A DNA stretch of 64,000 nt from CAVVFX01 sp963747535 (GTDB taxonomy: Bacteria > Acidobacteriota > Terriglobia > Bryobacterales > Bryobacteraceae), in contig CAVVFX010000021.1 in assembly GCA_963747535.1 (NCBI GenBank), positions 62,001 through 126,000 of the forward strand, written 5' to 3'. The notes beneath the pieces were generated by a model. The model made no database searches and had not been told where the DNA came from. It was given only the letters and a program-made list of their open reading frames with translations. Below are positions 46,919-55,981 of this stretch, piece after piece. Both the position numbers and the translations under genes were made by a program. Numbering within the stretch: position 1 is the first letter of the stretch; each line of letters opens with the position of its first letter.

Positions 46919-48670
46919 CTACATTACGGGGAGCAGCGCGATGGCGCTCTCGGTCCCGTTGACGGTGATAATGACCGGCTGATTGCCGCCCGTGAGTCCC
47001 GATGGAACCACGGCATTGATCTGGTAAAGTCCCACGAATCCGGGCGCCAAACCGTTATAGGCGACCATCGCCGGAGCACCGCCAATGGTAACTGTTGGCG
47101 TCAAGGTCGTGATGGACGATCCGGCCGCGGCTGTGCCGTCAACGGGCGTTGGCGAGACGGTGCCCAGACCGGTGCAATAGATCAGCACCGTTTCACCGGC
47201 GGCCGCCGGGCTGGCGGTATTGACGAGCGCGTAGCTGGCGTGCAGGATGGCGCCGTAGTTGGTCGATGCGACCGTGTAGGTGAAGATCCCGGGCTGGGCT
47301 GCCACTACCGGCACGGTGACCGTGTTGCCCGCCGATCCGTTGTTGATCACCTGCACGGTTACCGTGGTTAGCCCCGCGATTTCAAATGGAACCTGAAAGT
47401 TGATCTGCTCCTGGCCATTCACGTTATCGACGGCGAAGATCGGAGCAGCCGTCCCGTTCACCATGACCTGCACATCCAACAAATTCGTCGCGAGCGGCAA
47501 TGCGCTCGCCAGATTGATCCCGCTGCCGATTGTCAGGTTCGCGCCGAAGATGGTGGCGATTTCACCGGGAACGAGGCTTCCGGAAGTAAAACTGGCTCCG
47601 TTGTCGACCCCATTGGTGGTGATCGCCGGCGCGGCGGAAATCTCCCGGATCCGATGATTGTTCTTATCGGCGATATAGAGATTGTTGCGCGAATCCACCG
47701 CCATGCCCTGGGGACCATTGAGCTCGGCTTGGAGTGCGGGCCCTCCGTCGCCGGTAAATCCACCGGTTCCCGTCCCGGCATAGGTCGTAATCGTTCCGCC
47801 GGGCGACACCTTACGGATGCGGGCGTCGCTGCCCGTGGCAATGTAAAGGTTGCCGGCCGAATCGATTGCCACTCCCCACGGACCGTCCAGCCCGGCCGAC
47901 GTGGCGGGACCGCCGTCACCTGCGAAGCCGCATGTGGCGCTCCCGGCGACGGTTGAGATGATGCCGCTCGCGTTGACCATGCGAACCCGGCAGCTAGCTC
48001 CGGTCCCCTGTCCCCAGTCGGTGAAGTAGAAATTCCCATTCGGTCCCAGGGCAATCGCAGTCGGATTCATGCCGGCTTGCAGCGCGGATGCTCCGTCACC
48101 TGAATAGGTAGATGTTCCGTAGCCTGCGACCGTTGAAATGATTCCAGCCGGCGTGATCTTGCGAATCCGATTGTTGAAGTAGTCCGTAAACCACACGTTT
48201 CCACCGGAATCGACCACAATGTCCCAGGGATAGTTGACCTGCGCACTAGCGGCCGCCATGCCATCCCCGGAGAAACCCGGAGTCGAAGTCCCGGCAATGG
48301 TGCTGATCGTCCCATCGGTGGCCACTTTTCGAATTCGACTGTTGTGGTAATCCGCGATATATAACGTCCCGTCGGGAGCGGGCGCCACGCAGGTAGGTTC
48401 GTAGAGCATGGCAGAGGTTGCCGGGCCGCCGTCTCCCGCGAAGCCAAGCTTCTGATAGGTTCCGGCTACAATCGTCGTCACGCCGTTGGGAGCGACCTTG
48501 TAAATAACGTCATTGTCGAAGTCCGCGGTGTACATATTTCCCGCGGCGTCGAGTCTGACCCCGATGTCCCGGCCCCAGGTGCTGCTTCCTCCGACCGTGC
48601 TGATGTTCTGCGAACATAGCGGTAAGGCTGACACGACTAGACTGATCACAAGATGATTCCTGAAGCGCAT
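46919..48670 (-). CDS. Secreted NHL-repeat protein with C-terminal Solibacter Ig-like domain
   Basis: 583 aa from ATG 48670, with GGAAGAAAAGAG upstream. The in-frame 10-residue extension is rejected. Signal peptide RNHLVISLVVSALPLCS. About six NHL repeats with the phrase AGDGGPATSA(x)L, each with a following GVAID/DIVVDSGGN...DYFNNRIRKI unit (residues about 20-345), form a beta-propeller. GVDNGASFTSGSLVPGEIAT, FGANLT and VMVNGTAAPIFAVD then start the TIGR03437-type domain, which ends VIITVNGTESAIALL. That domain is strongly expanded in Solibacter. Its role is unknown and surface attachment or substrate binding is plausible. Confidence 0.88.
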   Translation of the reverse strand: MRFRNHLVISLVVSALPLCSQNISTVGGSSTWGRDIGVRLDAAGNMYTADFDNDVIYKVAPNGVTTIVAGTYQKLGFAGDGGPATSAMLYEPTCVAPAPDGTLYIADYHNSRIRKVATDGTISTIAGTSTPGFSGDGMAAASAQVNYPWDIVVDSGGNVWFTDYFNNRIRKITPAGIISTVAGYGTSTYSGDGASALQAGMNPTAIALGPNGNFYFTDWGQGTGASCRVRMVNASGIISTVAGSATCGFAGDGGPATSAGLDGPWGVAIDSAGNLYIATGSDARIRKVSPGGTITTYAGTGTGGFTGDGGPALQAELNGPQGMAVDSRNNLYIADKNNHRIREISAAPAITTNGVDNGASFTSGSLVPGEIATIFGANLTIGSGINLASALPLATNLLDVQVMVNGTAAPIFAVDNVNGQEQINFQVPFEIAGLTTVTVQVINNGSAGNTVTVPVVAAQPGIFTYTVASTNYGAILHASYALVNTASPAAAGETVLIYCTGLGTVSPTPVDGTAAAGSSITTLTPTVTIGGAPAMVAYNGLAPGFVGLYQINAVVPSGLTGGNQPVIITVNGTESAIALLPVM

Positions 48671-48847
48671 ACTCTTTTCTTCCTCGTGGCATTCGCCCAC
48701 GGATTCGTGTCAAAATAACGTTCACGTTCCTTGGGTTTCAGGTCAATATCGGAAGCTCTGCCTAGTCGACGCAGCGGATGATATAATCGAGCTTCCGTGC
48801 CTAACGGGCGTCTGCACACGTTGCGCGGAATCTGGTCGAAAACCGTC

Positions 48848-49393
48848 ATGGCGGTCGGAAAAAATTTTGAGGATGACGGTCTTCCCCAAGCCGACCGCCA
48901 GGCTCTGGACGACCTCTTCGCCTCCGCCTACGCCGAACTGAGGCGTCTGGCCGCGACGGTGCGGCGCGGCGATCCCGGCGTGACGCTGAGCCCGACTGCC
49001 CTGGTCAACGAGGCCTGGCTCAAGCTGGTGGGATCGGCCCCGGCGGGGTCGTTGTCGCAATTGCATTTTAAACGCGTCGCGGCGAGGGCCATGCGCCAGA
49101 TCCTGGTGGAAGCCGCCCGGCGGAGGCAAGCCGGTAAGCGCGGCGGCGGCCGGTTCATTACCTTCACCGATTCGCTCGGCGTGCGTGAGGAGAACGAGTT
49201 ACTAGGCCTGGACCAAGCCCTCAATGAGCTCGCCGAGGTGAGCCCGCGCCAAGCCCAAATGGTTGAGGCTCGTTTTTTCGGCGGATTAGAAGTCGCCGAA
49301 GTCGCAGTGCTTCTGGATGTCTCCGAAGCCACCATTCTGCGGGACTGGCGCGCCGCCAAGGCGTGGCTGGCGCAAGAGCTCCGACGGGCATGA
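48848..49393 (+). CDS. ECF-type sigma factor
   Basis: 181 aa from ATG 48848. GTG 48797 would add 17 residues and cannot be excluded. DDLFASAYAELRRLAATVRR, VNEAWLKLVGS and HFKRVAARAMRQILVEAARR make up region 2. LNELAEVSPRQAQMVEARFF and LEVAEVAVLLDVSEATILRDWRAAKAWL make up region 4 with its HTH. The pattern matches the ECF subgroup common in Acidobacteria and Planctomycetes that is encoded next to Ser/Thr kinases. Its TGA overlaps the kinase ATG (49390-49393), so the two are translationally coupled. The kinase probably controls the sigma factor by phosphorylation. Confidence 0.9.
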   Translation: MAVGKNFEDDGLPQADRQALDDLFASAYAELRRLAATVRRGDPGVTLSPTALVNEAWLKLVGSAPAGSLSQLHFKRVAARAMRQILVEAARRRQAGKRGGGRFITFTDSLGVREENELLGLDQALNELAEVSPRQAQMVEARFFGGLEVAEVAVLLDVSEATILRDWRAAKAWLAQELRRA

Positions 49394-52038
49394 TCGACCC
49401 GGCGCAGTGGGATCGCGTTCAGGAGCTGTTTCATTCCGCCGCCAACCTACCCGCGAACGAGCGCGACGGGTTTCTCGAACAAGCCTGCGCGGGGGATCCG
49501 GCGCTACTCGAAAACGTGCGGGCCATGATCGAGGAGGATGCCCGCGGCACATCGCTGCTTGACCGCGAAGTGGCCCAGGTCGCGCGCCGCGTTCTGGACG
49601 GAACGCTCGAGCCACAACAGATCGGCCATTACCACCTGCTTCGCGTCTTAGGCGAAGGCGGCATGGGAGTGGTCTACCTTGCCAAACGCGAGGATCTCGG
49701 CAACCTTGTGGCGATGAAAGTCATGCGCGAGGCCTGGCTATCGAAGGAGCGGCGCCGGCGCTTCGACGCCGAGCAGCGGATGCTGGCGCGTCTCAATCAC
49801 CCCTCCATCGCCCGCCTGTACGATGCCGGAGAGCTGGCCGACGGCACTCCGTGGTTCGTCATGGAATATGTCGACGGGGTCCCCCTGAACGAGTACTGTC
49901 GGGGCCAGGAATTGAGCATCGAGGACCGGCTCGAGCTTTTCCGCGTGGTGTGCGAGGCGGTCGAGTATGCGCACCAGCAGTCGATCGTTCATCGCGACCT
50001 GAAGCCGTCCAATATCCTGGTGAAGGGCGACGGCACGGTCCGCCTGCTGGACTTCGGAATCGCCAAGCACCTGGCGTCTGTTCCCCTGGATGCCTACCAG
50101 ACGCGCACGGGGATGCGGCTCATGACGCCGGCCTACGCCGCGCCCGAGCAGGTCCGCGGGCAGAGCGCCACGCCGCGGACCGACGTCTACTCGCTCGGCG
50201 TGATTCTGTATGAGTTGCTCGCCGGCCGCTTGCCGTTCGATCTGTCCGGGAAAACGCCAGCCGAGGCGGCCTCGACAATCGCGACCGGGGAACCGGTCCG
50301 GCCATCCGTCGCGGCCGGTGCGCGAACGAAGCCTTGGACGCGAACCGGGCTTTGGACCGATCAGCGTTGGACTGATCTTGACGCGCTGTGCCTGACCGCC
50401 ATGGAAAAAGATCCGGATCGCCGCTATGGCTCGGTCGAGGCGCTGATTCGCGATCTGGATCGGTGGCTGAGTCATGAGCCTCTGGATGCCCGGCGCCGGC
50501 GATTCCGCCACGCGGCCGCAAAATTCGCGCGGCGGCACCGGCGAGCGTTGATTGCCGCGACCGCGATGAGCGCGCTAGCGATATCGGCGGCGGTATTCAG
50601 GGCGCGGCAGATGCGGGGCGAAGCGGTGGTGAAGACGCAGGCGAAAACGGTCGCGGTTCTGCCGTTTCAGAACGCCGGCGCGGACCATAGCCTGGACTTC
50701 CTCGGCATCGCCATCTCCGATGAGGTCGCTCGCACGCTCGGTTATGAAACCTGGCTTGTGGTGCGGCCCTTTCCCTCGAGCCGCAAGTACACCGATCCCC
50801 GAACTGCCGCGCGCGAGCTGCGCGCCGCCAACATTCTGACCGGGACTTATCGAAAAAGCGGCGATCAACTCCAACTCACGCTGGAGGTCAGCGATGTGGA
50901 GCCGAACGGGTCGAACCGGCTGTTATGGCATGACTCGTTCCCAGCCCCGGCCGGGAACACCATCGCCCTGACAGCGCGCGCGTCATCACGCGCGCGGCGC
51001 GCGATTAGAACGCTGCTCGGTGCGCCGGAGTATACATGGAATCCGCGGTTTAGCGGGGTGGGTTTCACCACCGAATCAGCCGCGCGTCCCAGGAACCTGG
51101 AAGCTTACGATCTGTACCTGCGCGCGATGGCCATGCCGGAGACTCGGGAATCGCTTCCCATTGCCCGACAGATGCTCCAACGGAGCGTGGCGCTCGATCC
51201 GGATTACGCGCCGGCCTGGTCGGCACTGTCGGTATTCTGTACCAGCGAAGGCTGGTATGCCAATGGCGGCCAATCGGCGCTCGAATGCCGGCAGAACGCG
51301 TTGGCGCGCGCCGCAAAGCTCGATCCGGACAATGTCTGGTACCGGTACAGCCTGGCCGACCAGGACGTGGAGCGGCATGAATGGCCGGCCGCCTATCGCA
51401 TCGCGAAAGACCTGGTGCGGCGGCGGCCCGATCAACCGCTGTCGCATTTTTCTCTTTCCTACGTCCTGCGCTACGCCGGGCTGCTGGAGGAAGCGGAACG
51501 CGAGTGCGACACCGCGTTTCAGTTGGACCCGGAATATGCAGGTCTGCGCTCTTGCGCCAACACTTTCATGCTGCACGGAGATTACCAGCGCGCAAAGACG
51601 TTTGTAGATCTGGATCAAGGCGGGGAGTTCGGACAGGCGATCCTGATCGACCTGTTAGTGCGCGAAGGAAAGAAGAAAGAGGCCATGGAGGCGCGGCCGC
51701 AGTCCGTCCCGCCGTGGGCCGGTTTCCCGGTGCTGCTGGCTTTCCTGGAAAACCGGCCGGCAAAAGAGATTGCCGCGCTGGCGCGCGCGACCGAGCCGGC
51801 GCACGATCCGGAAATGAACTATTTTGCCGCGGCCCATCTGGCGTACGCCGGCGATTCGAGCGCGGCATTGCGCCTGTTGCGGGAGGCCGTGGTGGGAGGG
51901 TATTGCTCTTATCCCGCCATCGATTCGGACCCGATGCTGGCGTCGATCCGGACGAGCGCGGCGTTTGCGGAGATCCGCTCCCTGGCCAAGGAGTGCCGCG
52001 AGCGCTTCGTAGCGGCTGCCAATCCCGCCGTCCATTGA
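49390..52038 (+). CDS. Transmembrane Ser/Thr protein kinase with TolB-like and TPR region
   Basis: 882 aa. ATG 49390 overlaps the sigma-factor stop. Residues about 1-70 are a helical pre-kinase segment. The kinase domain has RVLGEGGMGVVYLAKRE, AMKVM (Lys), HRDLKPSN (H201-D203) and DFGIAKHL (D221), then the APE-like YAAPEQVRGQ. A TM helix (ALIAATAMSALAISAAVF, about residues 385-402) leads to an extracytoplasmic part. That part opens with a TolB/FlgO-like stretch (VAVLPFQNAGADHSLDFLGI, LTGTYRKSGDQLQLTLEVSD) and continues with TPR units (ALDPDYAPAWSALSVFCT and others). It should sense periplasmic conditions and signal to the coupled ECF sigma factor. Confidence 0.93.
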   Translation: MIDPAQWDRVQELFHSAANLPANERDGFLEQACAGDPALLENVRAMIEEDARGTSLLDREVAQVARRVLDGTLEPQQIGHYHLLRVLGEGGMGVVYLAKREDLGNLVAMKVMREAWLSKERRRRFDAEQRMLARLNHPSIARLYDAGELADGTPWFVMEYVDGVPLNEYCRGQELSIEDRLELFRVVCEAVEYAHQQSIVHRDLKPSNILVKGDGTVRLLDFGIAKHLASVPLDAYQTRTGMRLMTPAYAAPEQVRGQSATPRTDVYSLGVILYELLAGRLPFDLSGKTPAEAASTIATGEPVRPSVAAGARTKPWTRTGLWTDQRWTDLDALCLTAMEKDPDRRYGSVEALIRDLDRWLSHEPLDARRRRFRHAAAKFARRHRRALIAATAMSALAISAAVFRARQMRGEAVVKTQAKTVAVLPFQNAGADHSLDFLGIAISDEVARTLGYETWLVVRPFPSSRKYTDPRTAARELRAANILTGTYRKSGDQLQLTLEVSDVEPNGSNRLLWHDSFPAPAGNTIALTARASSRARRAIRTLLGAPEYTWNPRFSGVGFTTESAARPRNLEAYDLYLRAMAMPETRESLPIARQMLQRSVALDPDYAPAWSALSVFCTSEGWYANGGQSALECRQNALARAAKLDPDNVWYRYSLADQDVERHEWPAAYRIAKDLVRRRPDQPLSHFSLSYVLRYAGLLEEAERECDTAFQLDPEYAGLRSCANTFMLHGDYQRAKTFVDLDQGGEFGQAILIDLLVREGKKKEAMEARPQSVPPWAGFPVLLAFLENRPAKEIAALARATEPAHDPEMNYFAAAHLAYAGDSSAALRLLREAVVGGYCSYPAIDSDPMLASIRTSAAFAEIRSLAKECRERFVAAANPAVH

Positions 52039-52423
52039 AGGCGGCGAACTGCCTCATCGGCCCGGTCAGCCTTGAAATCCGCCAGGCAGGAAGTCGTGTA
52101 AGCGTGGGACCCGATGCCGCCCGTTCCCGACGCCCGCTTCCATGTCCAAGGGGAGCCATTCGCAATGGTCACGTATACCCGGAGAGTTCGGACAGGCGAT
52201 CATGACCGACCTGTCAGGAGGGTTCGTCGTCTTGTCTATTTCCCGGATTTCCCATGCGGTGGAAGGGTATTGCTCTTATCCCGCCATCGATTCGAACCCG
52301 ACTCACAATGCGGTGAACTTCGATTGTCCGTAACGCCAGTACCATTTCAAAGGTGCACTACTCAGTCAGGCGTATCCCTAAAGGAGTCTATGTTCTGCGC
52401 CTGCTGACTTATAGAATACGGAA
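52039..52423 (+). other. Duplicated scrap of the kinase 3' end
   Basis: Bases near 52181-52215 (GAGTTCGGACAGGCGATC and following) repeat 51624-51655 of the kinase gene. Bases near 52262-52300 (GGGTATTGCTCTTATCCCGC and following) repeat 51897-51935. The roughly 240 bases between these two blocks in the kinase are replaced by about 50 different bases here. It looks like the leftover 3' end of a second, deleted kinase copy. No open gene is supported. Confidence 0.6.
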
Positions 52424-53341
52424 GTGTTTCATACCCAATCGGATGCCTGCGTCCGTACACTGCTGATCCTGACATTCGGTTTGATAGCGTCTAATGGGGC
52501 GCAAGCTACCACGACGCCGATCACCGACCCCGGCGCAGGTAACGGCAACGAACGCTGCCTCACCAGTGGTTCGGCGGCTGGGGGGACTTGCGCTGCGGAG
52601 GGCCCCTATAGCGGGCTCGAATCGATGATCCAGCTATTCGCGGACGAAATGGGCATGACGCTCACGCGAGTTGACGACAGCAGCGACCAAGTCTGGACGG
52701 CAGGCGCGGGCTCGGGTATTTTTGGATTCTCCCGGTCCGCGGGCCGTGATTTCGACCTCGGGGTCATCGCCGGGTCTTCCGGCAACCTCAGCAACTATGA
52801 CGACCTGCTAGCGCCGATCGGGAGCTCCACCGAGAACACGGTGGAATATCTGCCCACAATCCCCAGTGGACAGAATGCCAATAACGATCTTCAGACATCT
52901 TCCACGCTATATAAGGCAAACAGCGGCTCGGGTCCGGCGCATCTGCCGGTGTTCCAAGCTCTGCCGACCAACTATCAGAACGGATCGGATTTCCGCTTCG
53001 CGATCCAGGAAGACGACGGGTCCCAGACACCCGACCTCTGGTCCTCCAACCCCGCGGATAACAGAGACGGCCATGACCACATGGTTACGTGGGAGCTGAA
53101 TAGCCCGTATCTTACGGCCAACAATCTGGTCTGGTACATCTCCGGTTTTGAGAACGCGGCATTCCCGGCGAGCGACGGCGACTTCAACGATTACGTTTTT
53201 GTCTTCCAAAATGTGACCCCGGTAGCGGCAACTCCAGAACCGACTTCGCCGTGGTTGGTCGGCTTGGGCGGATGTCTTTTGCTTGTTTTTCGCCGCCGCG
53301 GGCATGGTGATGGCGTGAGCGAGCCGTGCGACAAGTGGTAG
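52424..53341 (+). CDS. PEP-CTERM-type exported protein
   Basis: 305 aa from GTG 52424. An N-terminal signal (RTLLILTFGLIASNGAQA) precedes a Ser/Gly/Asp-rich body. EYLPTIPSGQNAN, FRFAIQEDDGSQ and WYISGFENAAFPASDGDFND then YVFVF resemble the calcium-rich DUF4114-like pattern. The C-terminus TPEPTSPWLVGLGGCLLLVF followed by RRRG is a PEP-CTERM sorting signal (PEP motif, TM helix, basic tail) recognised by exosortase. Such proteins are processed at the membrane and often linked to exopolysaccharide. No exosortase gene is in the window. The start codon is uncertain. Confidence 0.78.
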   Translation: MFHTQSDACVRTLLILTFGLIASNGAQATTTPITDPGAGNGNERCLTSGSAAGGTCAAEGPYSGLESMIQLFADEMGMTLTRVDDSSDQVWTAGAGSGIFGFSRSAGRDFDLGVIAGSSGNLSNYDDLLAPIGSSTENTVEYLPTIPSGQNANNDLQTSSTLYKANSGSGPAHLPVFQALPTNYQNGSDFRFAIQEDDGSQTPDLWSSNPADNRDGHDHMVTWELNSPYLTANNLVWYISGFENAAFPASDGDFNDYVFVFQNVTPVAATPEPTSPWLVGLGGCLLLVFRRRGHGDGVSEPCDKW

Positions 53342-53377
53342 AGCGACAAGCCGCAACGTGACGTGGCACGCAAATTA

Positions 53378-53809
53378 TTAAGGGGTGAGCAAGTCGAGAT
53401 CCACGTCCCGAAACTGCTTGAACCGCTTGTCGACCGTGGTCAGCCGCATTTGCCCTGCGATGGAAAACGCCGCCAGATAAGCGTCTCCGACGAGTCTGTT
53501 CGTGGCAGTCGCGTATTTGAACAGTTTCGGCAACACGGCATCGACGAGAGGCGGTTCTGGCGCGAACTCCAGTCGCTCGTCCTCCAGCAGTTCGTCAATC
53601 AGGCGCCATGCCGCTGACGCGGAAACGGCATATTTTCCCATAATCGTCCGATTCCCCAGAAGTCGTACCAACGCCAGTTGCACGAAGCGGCACAGGACCG
53701 CTTCTCCAGCCTCCAGGCCAGCGAACCAGCGCAACGCCAACTCGTTGTGTTCGTGGTGGCGCACCAGCAGCGGCAACAAGACGTTGACGTCAGCCAAACA
53801 TCGCTTCAT
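53378..53809 (-). CDS. VapC-like PIN-domain toxin
   Basis: 143 aa. KRCLADVNVLLPLLVRHHEH has the first catalytic Asp (D7) of the PIN fold. AVLCRFVQLALVRLLGN provides the middle helices, and NRLVGDAYLAAFSIAGQMRL the further acidic residue (GDAYLA), with TTVDKRFKQF following. PIN toxins of VapBC pairs cleave RNA, often tRNA. The ATG at 53809 lies within the 3' end of the antitoxin gene (20-bp overlap), as is usual for these pairs. Confidence 0.88.
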   Translation of the reverse strand: MKRCLADVNVLLPLLVRHHEHNELALRWFAGLEAGEAVLCRFVQLALVRLLGNRTIMGKYAVSASAAWRLIDELLEDERLEFAPEPPLVDAVLPKLFKYATATNRLVGDAYLAAFSIAGQMRLTTVDKRFKQFRDVDLDLLTP

Positions 53810-54014
53810 CGACTTGCTCCCGTGTCAGAGTCTTCATGCGAGGTGCTTGGACATCTCCGATCGCAGGCGGCGCTTTGCGGACCTTTCGCTTCTCCGGCGC
53901 GAGCCTGGACCGGACAGCTTCCACGAAAAACTGCCGGAGCGAGATGCCGTTGAGAGCGGCAGTGCTCTTCGCCAGCGCCAGTAAATCATCAGGGAGTTCG
54001 ATGGTGGTCCGCAT
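53790..54014 (-). CDS. VapB-like antitoxin
   Basis: 74 aa from ATG 54014. MRTTIELPDDLLALAKSTAA and NGISLRQFFVEAVRSRL form a ribbon-helix-helix DNA-binding N-terminus. The tail (PRMKTLTREQVDEAMFG) would thread into and block the toxin. TGCCATAATTATGCCATA upstream contains an imperfect repeat of TGCCATA that could be its own operator. The pair is probably autoregulated. Confidence 0.85.
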   Translation of the reverse strand: MRTTIELPDDLLALAKSTAALNGISLRQFFVEAVRSRLAPEKRKVRKAPPAIGDVQAPRMKTLTREQVDEAMFG

Positions 54015-54103
54015 ATGCCATAATTATGCCATATACGGGAAATAACTCACGGAGGGCCACGACAAGGCGATTTACAGCCGGCTTCAAAGGTTGCACGGAG
54101 CCC

Positions 54104-54129
54104 GCAGACCACAAAAAACGATGGTCTGC
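54104..54129. repeat. Dispersed hairpin repeat, copy 5
   Basis: GCAGACCA and TGGTCTGC pair perfectly around the CAAAAAACGA loop, one base pair shorter than copy 1. It lies in the divergent gap between the vapBC pair and the oxidoreductase gene, so the repeat is not confined to gene ends. Confidence 0.78.
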
Positions 54130-54234
54130 GCCACGGTTTGGCTGAAATGATCAAACGGCAAAAAGGCTGGTGCGCGGCCCGCATGTCCATCGCCAGGGGC
54201 ATGGCTGTGTGATACGTTTACAGAAGGAAATCCT

Positions 54235-55470
54235 ATGTCCACTATCCTCGATCGGCGCCAACTTCTGCGCGGCGCTGTCATCACCACTACCGCCGCGAGC
54301 TACTCCCGCATTCTCGGTGCGAACGACAAAATGAATCTGGGCCTGATCGGCGCCGGCGAACGCGGCCAGCACGATATGTCCCAGTTCCAATTGAACAAGG
54401 ACGTCGAAGTGGTCGGGGTCTGCGATGTCTACGCCGACAAAATCGACCAGGTGAAGTCCAAAGCCGCCCCCAACGCGAAACCGTTCAAGGACCACCGCAA
54501 ACTGATCGAGCTGAAAGAAGTCGACATGTGCCTGGTCGCGACGCCGGACCACTGGCACTCACGCTGCGCCATCGACGCACTCAATGCGGGCAAGGACGTC
54601 TACTGCGAGAAGCCCCTCACTCTCAAGATCGAAGAAGGACCGCTGGTGGTGAAGGCCGCGCGGGTCAACGACCGGATCTGCCAGGTCGGCATGCAACAGC
54701 GGTCCGGCAAGCATTACCTGCAGGCTAAAGCCGAGTATTTCGACACCAACAAGCTGGGCAAAATTACGCTCGCCCGCACGTGGTGGCACGGCAACAGCTA
54801 CCATCTGCGCAAGGCTCCGGCGTCGCTGCAGACCCAGCCTTCGAATCTCGACTGGGCGCATTTCCTGGGGCCGCTGAAGTGGCGCGACTACGATCCGCAG
54901 CAATATTACAACTGGCGCGCTTATCTCGATTTCGGCGGAGGCCAGGTCACCGACCTTTTTACTCACTGGATTGACGTCGTCCACATGTTCATGGGCCATG
55001 AAATCCCTTCGGCTGCGTCGGCTGCCGGCGGCATTTACAACTATAAAGATGGGCGCACGGCTCCCGATACCATCAACGTGCTGCTGGAGTATCCGCAGGA
55101 ATACACGGCGACGTTCGAGGCCACGCTGGCCCCGGGCGTTACCGGTGCAGCCATCGAGATGTGCGGCACCCAAGGGCGTCTGTGGATCGACCGGAGTCGC
55201 TTCGAGTATTACGCAGTAGGCGGTGGGCATAGGGGCGCGCCGCAGCCGACGGTAACGGTCCAGGCGACCAATTACCCCAACACCAACGACGGCCTGACTT
55301 ACGACCACGTGATGAATTTCCTGGAGTGCGTAAAGTCGCGCAAGCGGCCTAACGGCGATGTGCTGATCGGCCATCGCAGCGCCCAGGCTTCACACCTCGG
55401 CAATATCTCCTACGAGCAAAAGCGGCGCATCAATTTCGACACCACGCGCGAAGAGATTCAGCCGCTATAG
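54235..55470 (+). CDS. Gfo/Idh/MocA-family oxidoreductase, exported
   Basis: 411 aa from ATG 54235. LDRRQLLRGAVITTTAA is a Tat-type signal. The NAD(P)-binding half has MNLGLIGAGERGQHDM, VVGVCDVYADKI, MCLVATPDHWH and GKDVYCEKPLTLKIEEG with the EKP catalytic motif. The C-terminal substrate domain includes RTWWHGNSYHL, YLDFGGGQVTDLFTHWIDVV with the conserved His, and LIGHRSAQASHLGNISYEQK. Typically oxidises or reduces a sugar or inositol. Periplasmic members occur widely in Acidobacteria and Planctomycetes. The substrate is unknown. Confidence 0.9.
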   Translation: MSTILDRRQLLRGAVITTTAASYSRILGANDKMNLGLIGAGERGQHDMSQFQLNKDVEVVGVCDVYADKIDQVKSKAAPNAKPFKDHRKLIELKEVDMCLVATPDHWHSRCAIDALNAGKDVYCEKPLTLKIEEGPLVVKAARVNDRICQVGMQQRSGKHYLQAKAEYFDTNKLGKITLARTWWHGNSYHLRKAPASLQTQPSNLDWAHFLGPLKWRDYDPQQYYNWRAYLDFGGGQVTDLFTHWIDVVHMFMGHEIPSAASAAGGIYNYKDGRTAPDTINVLLEYPQEYTATFEATLAPGVTGAAIEMCGTQGRLWIDRSRFEYYAVGGGHRGAPQPTVTVQATNYPNTNDGLTYDHVMNFLECVKSRKRPNGDVLIGHRSAQASHLGNISYEQKRRINFDTTREEIQPL

Positions 55471-55477
55471 TAGAAGC

Positions 55478-55981
55478 ATGGCAAGCACCAGCACGCTGAT
55501 GTCGGTTGACGAATACCTGAAGTATTCGTCGAAGCCCAACGCCGAGTATATCGACGGCGTATTGCGACCGAAACCTATGGCTACCTCTCTCCATGGCCTT
55601 GTTATTGCGCTCTTGCTGGCATTGCTTCGGCGGCAGGGTATTGATGCGCGGCCCGAAGTTACTGTCCGGCTCAGCCCGACCAAATTTCTAATCCCCGACC
55701 TCATTGCGGATCACACGATACCCGATCCCTATCCAACCGAGCCAGTCATGCTTTGCGTGGAGATACTCTCGCCTGAAGACCGTGTCGGAGCGATGTTAGC
55801 CAAGTGCGAGGAGTATCATGCCTGGGGTGTGCCGCACTGCTGGGTAATCGATCCCGCGAAACGAACCGCCTGGGAGTACGACGCCCAATGCGATCCCGTG
55901 AGAGTGGAATCGAGCGGGATACTTCACGCGGGCAATCTAGCCGTCCGTCTCGCCGACCTCTTCTCGCCGCAGCCCTTGTAA
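55478..55981 (+). CDS. Uma2-family (DUF820) endonuclease-like protein
   Basis: 167 aa from ATG 55478, 7 nt after the oxidoreductase stop. MSVDEYLKYSSKPNAEYIDG and VLRPKPMATSLHGLVI open the fold. VRLSPTKFLIPDLIADH and PVMLCVEILSPEDRVGAML with KCEEYHAWGVPHCWVIDP carry the PD-(D/E)XK-like residues (D in PDLI, E in VEI, K in AKCEEY). The family is widespread and abundant, with nuclease-like fold but unclear role. Its stop abuts the convergent RNase III gene. Confidence 0.87.
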   Translation: MASTSTLMSVDEYLKYSSKPNAEYIDGVLRPKPMATSLHGLVIALLLALLRRQGIDARPEVTVRLSPTKFLIPDLIADHTIPDPYPTEPVMLCVEILSPEDRVGAMLAKCEEYHAWGVPHCWVIDPAKRTAWEYDAQCDPVRVESSGILHAGNLAVRLADLFSPQPL

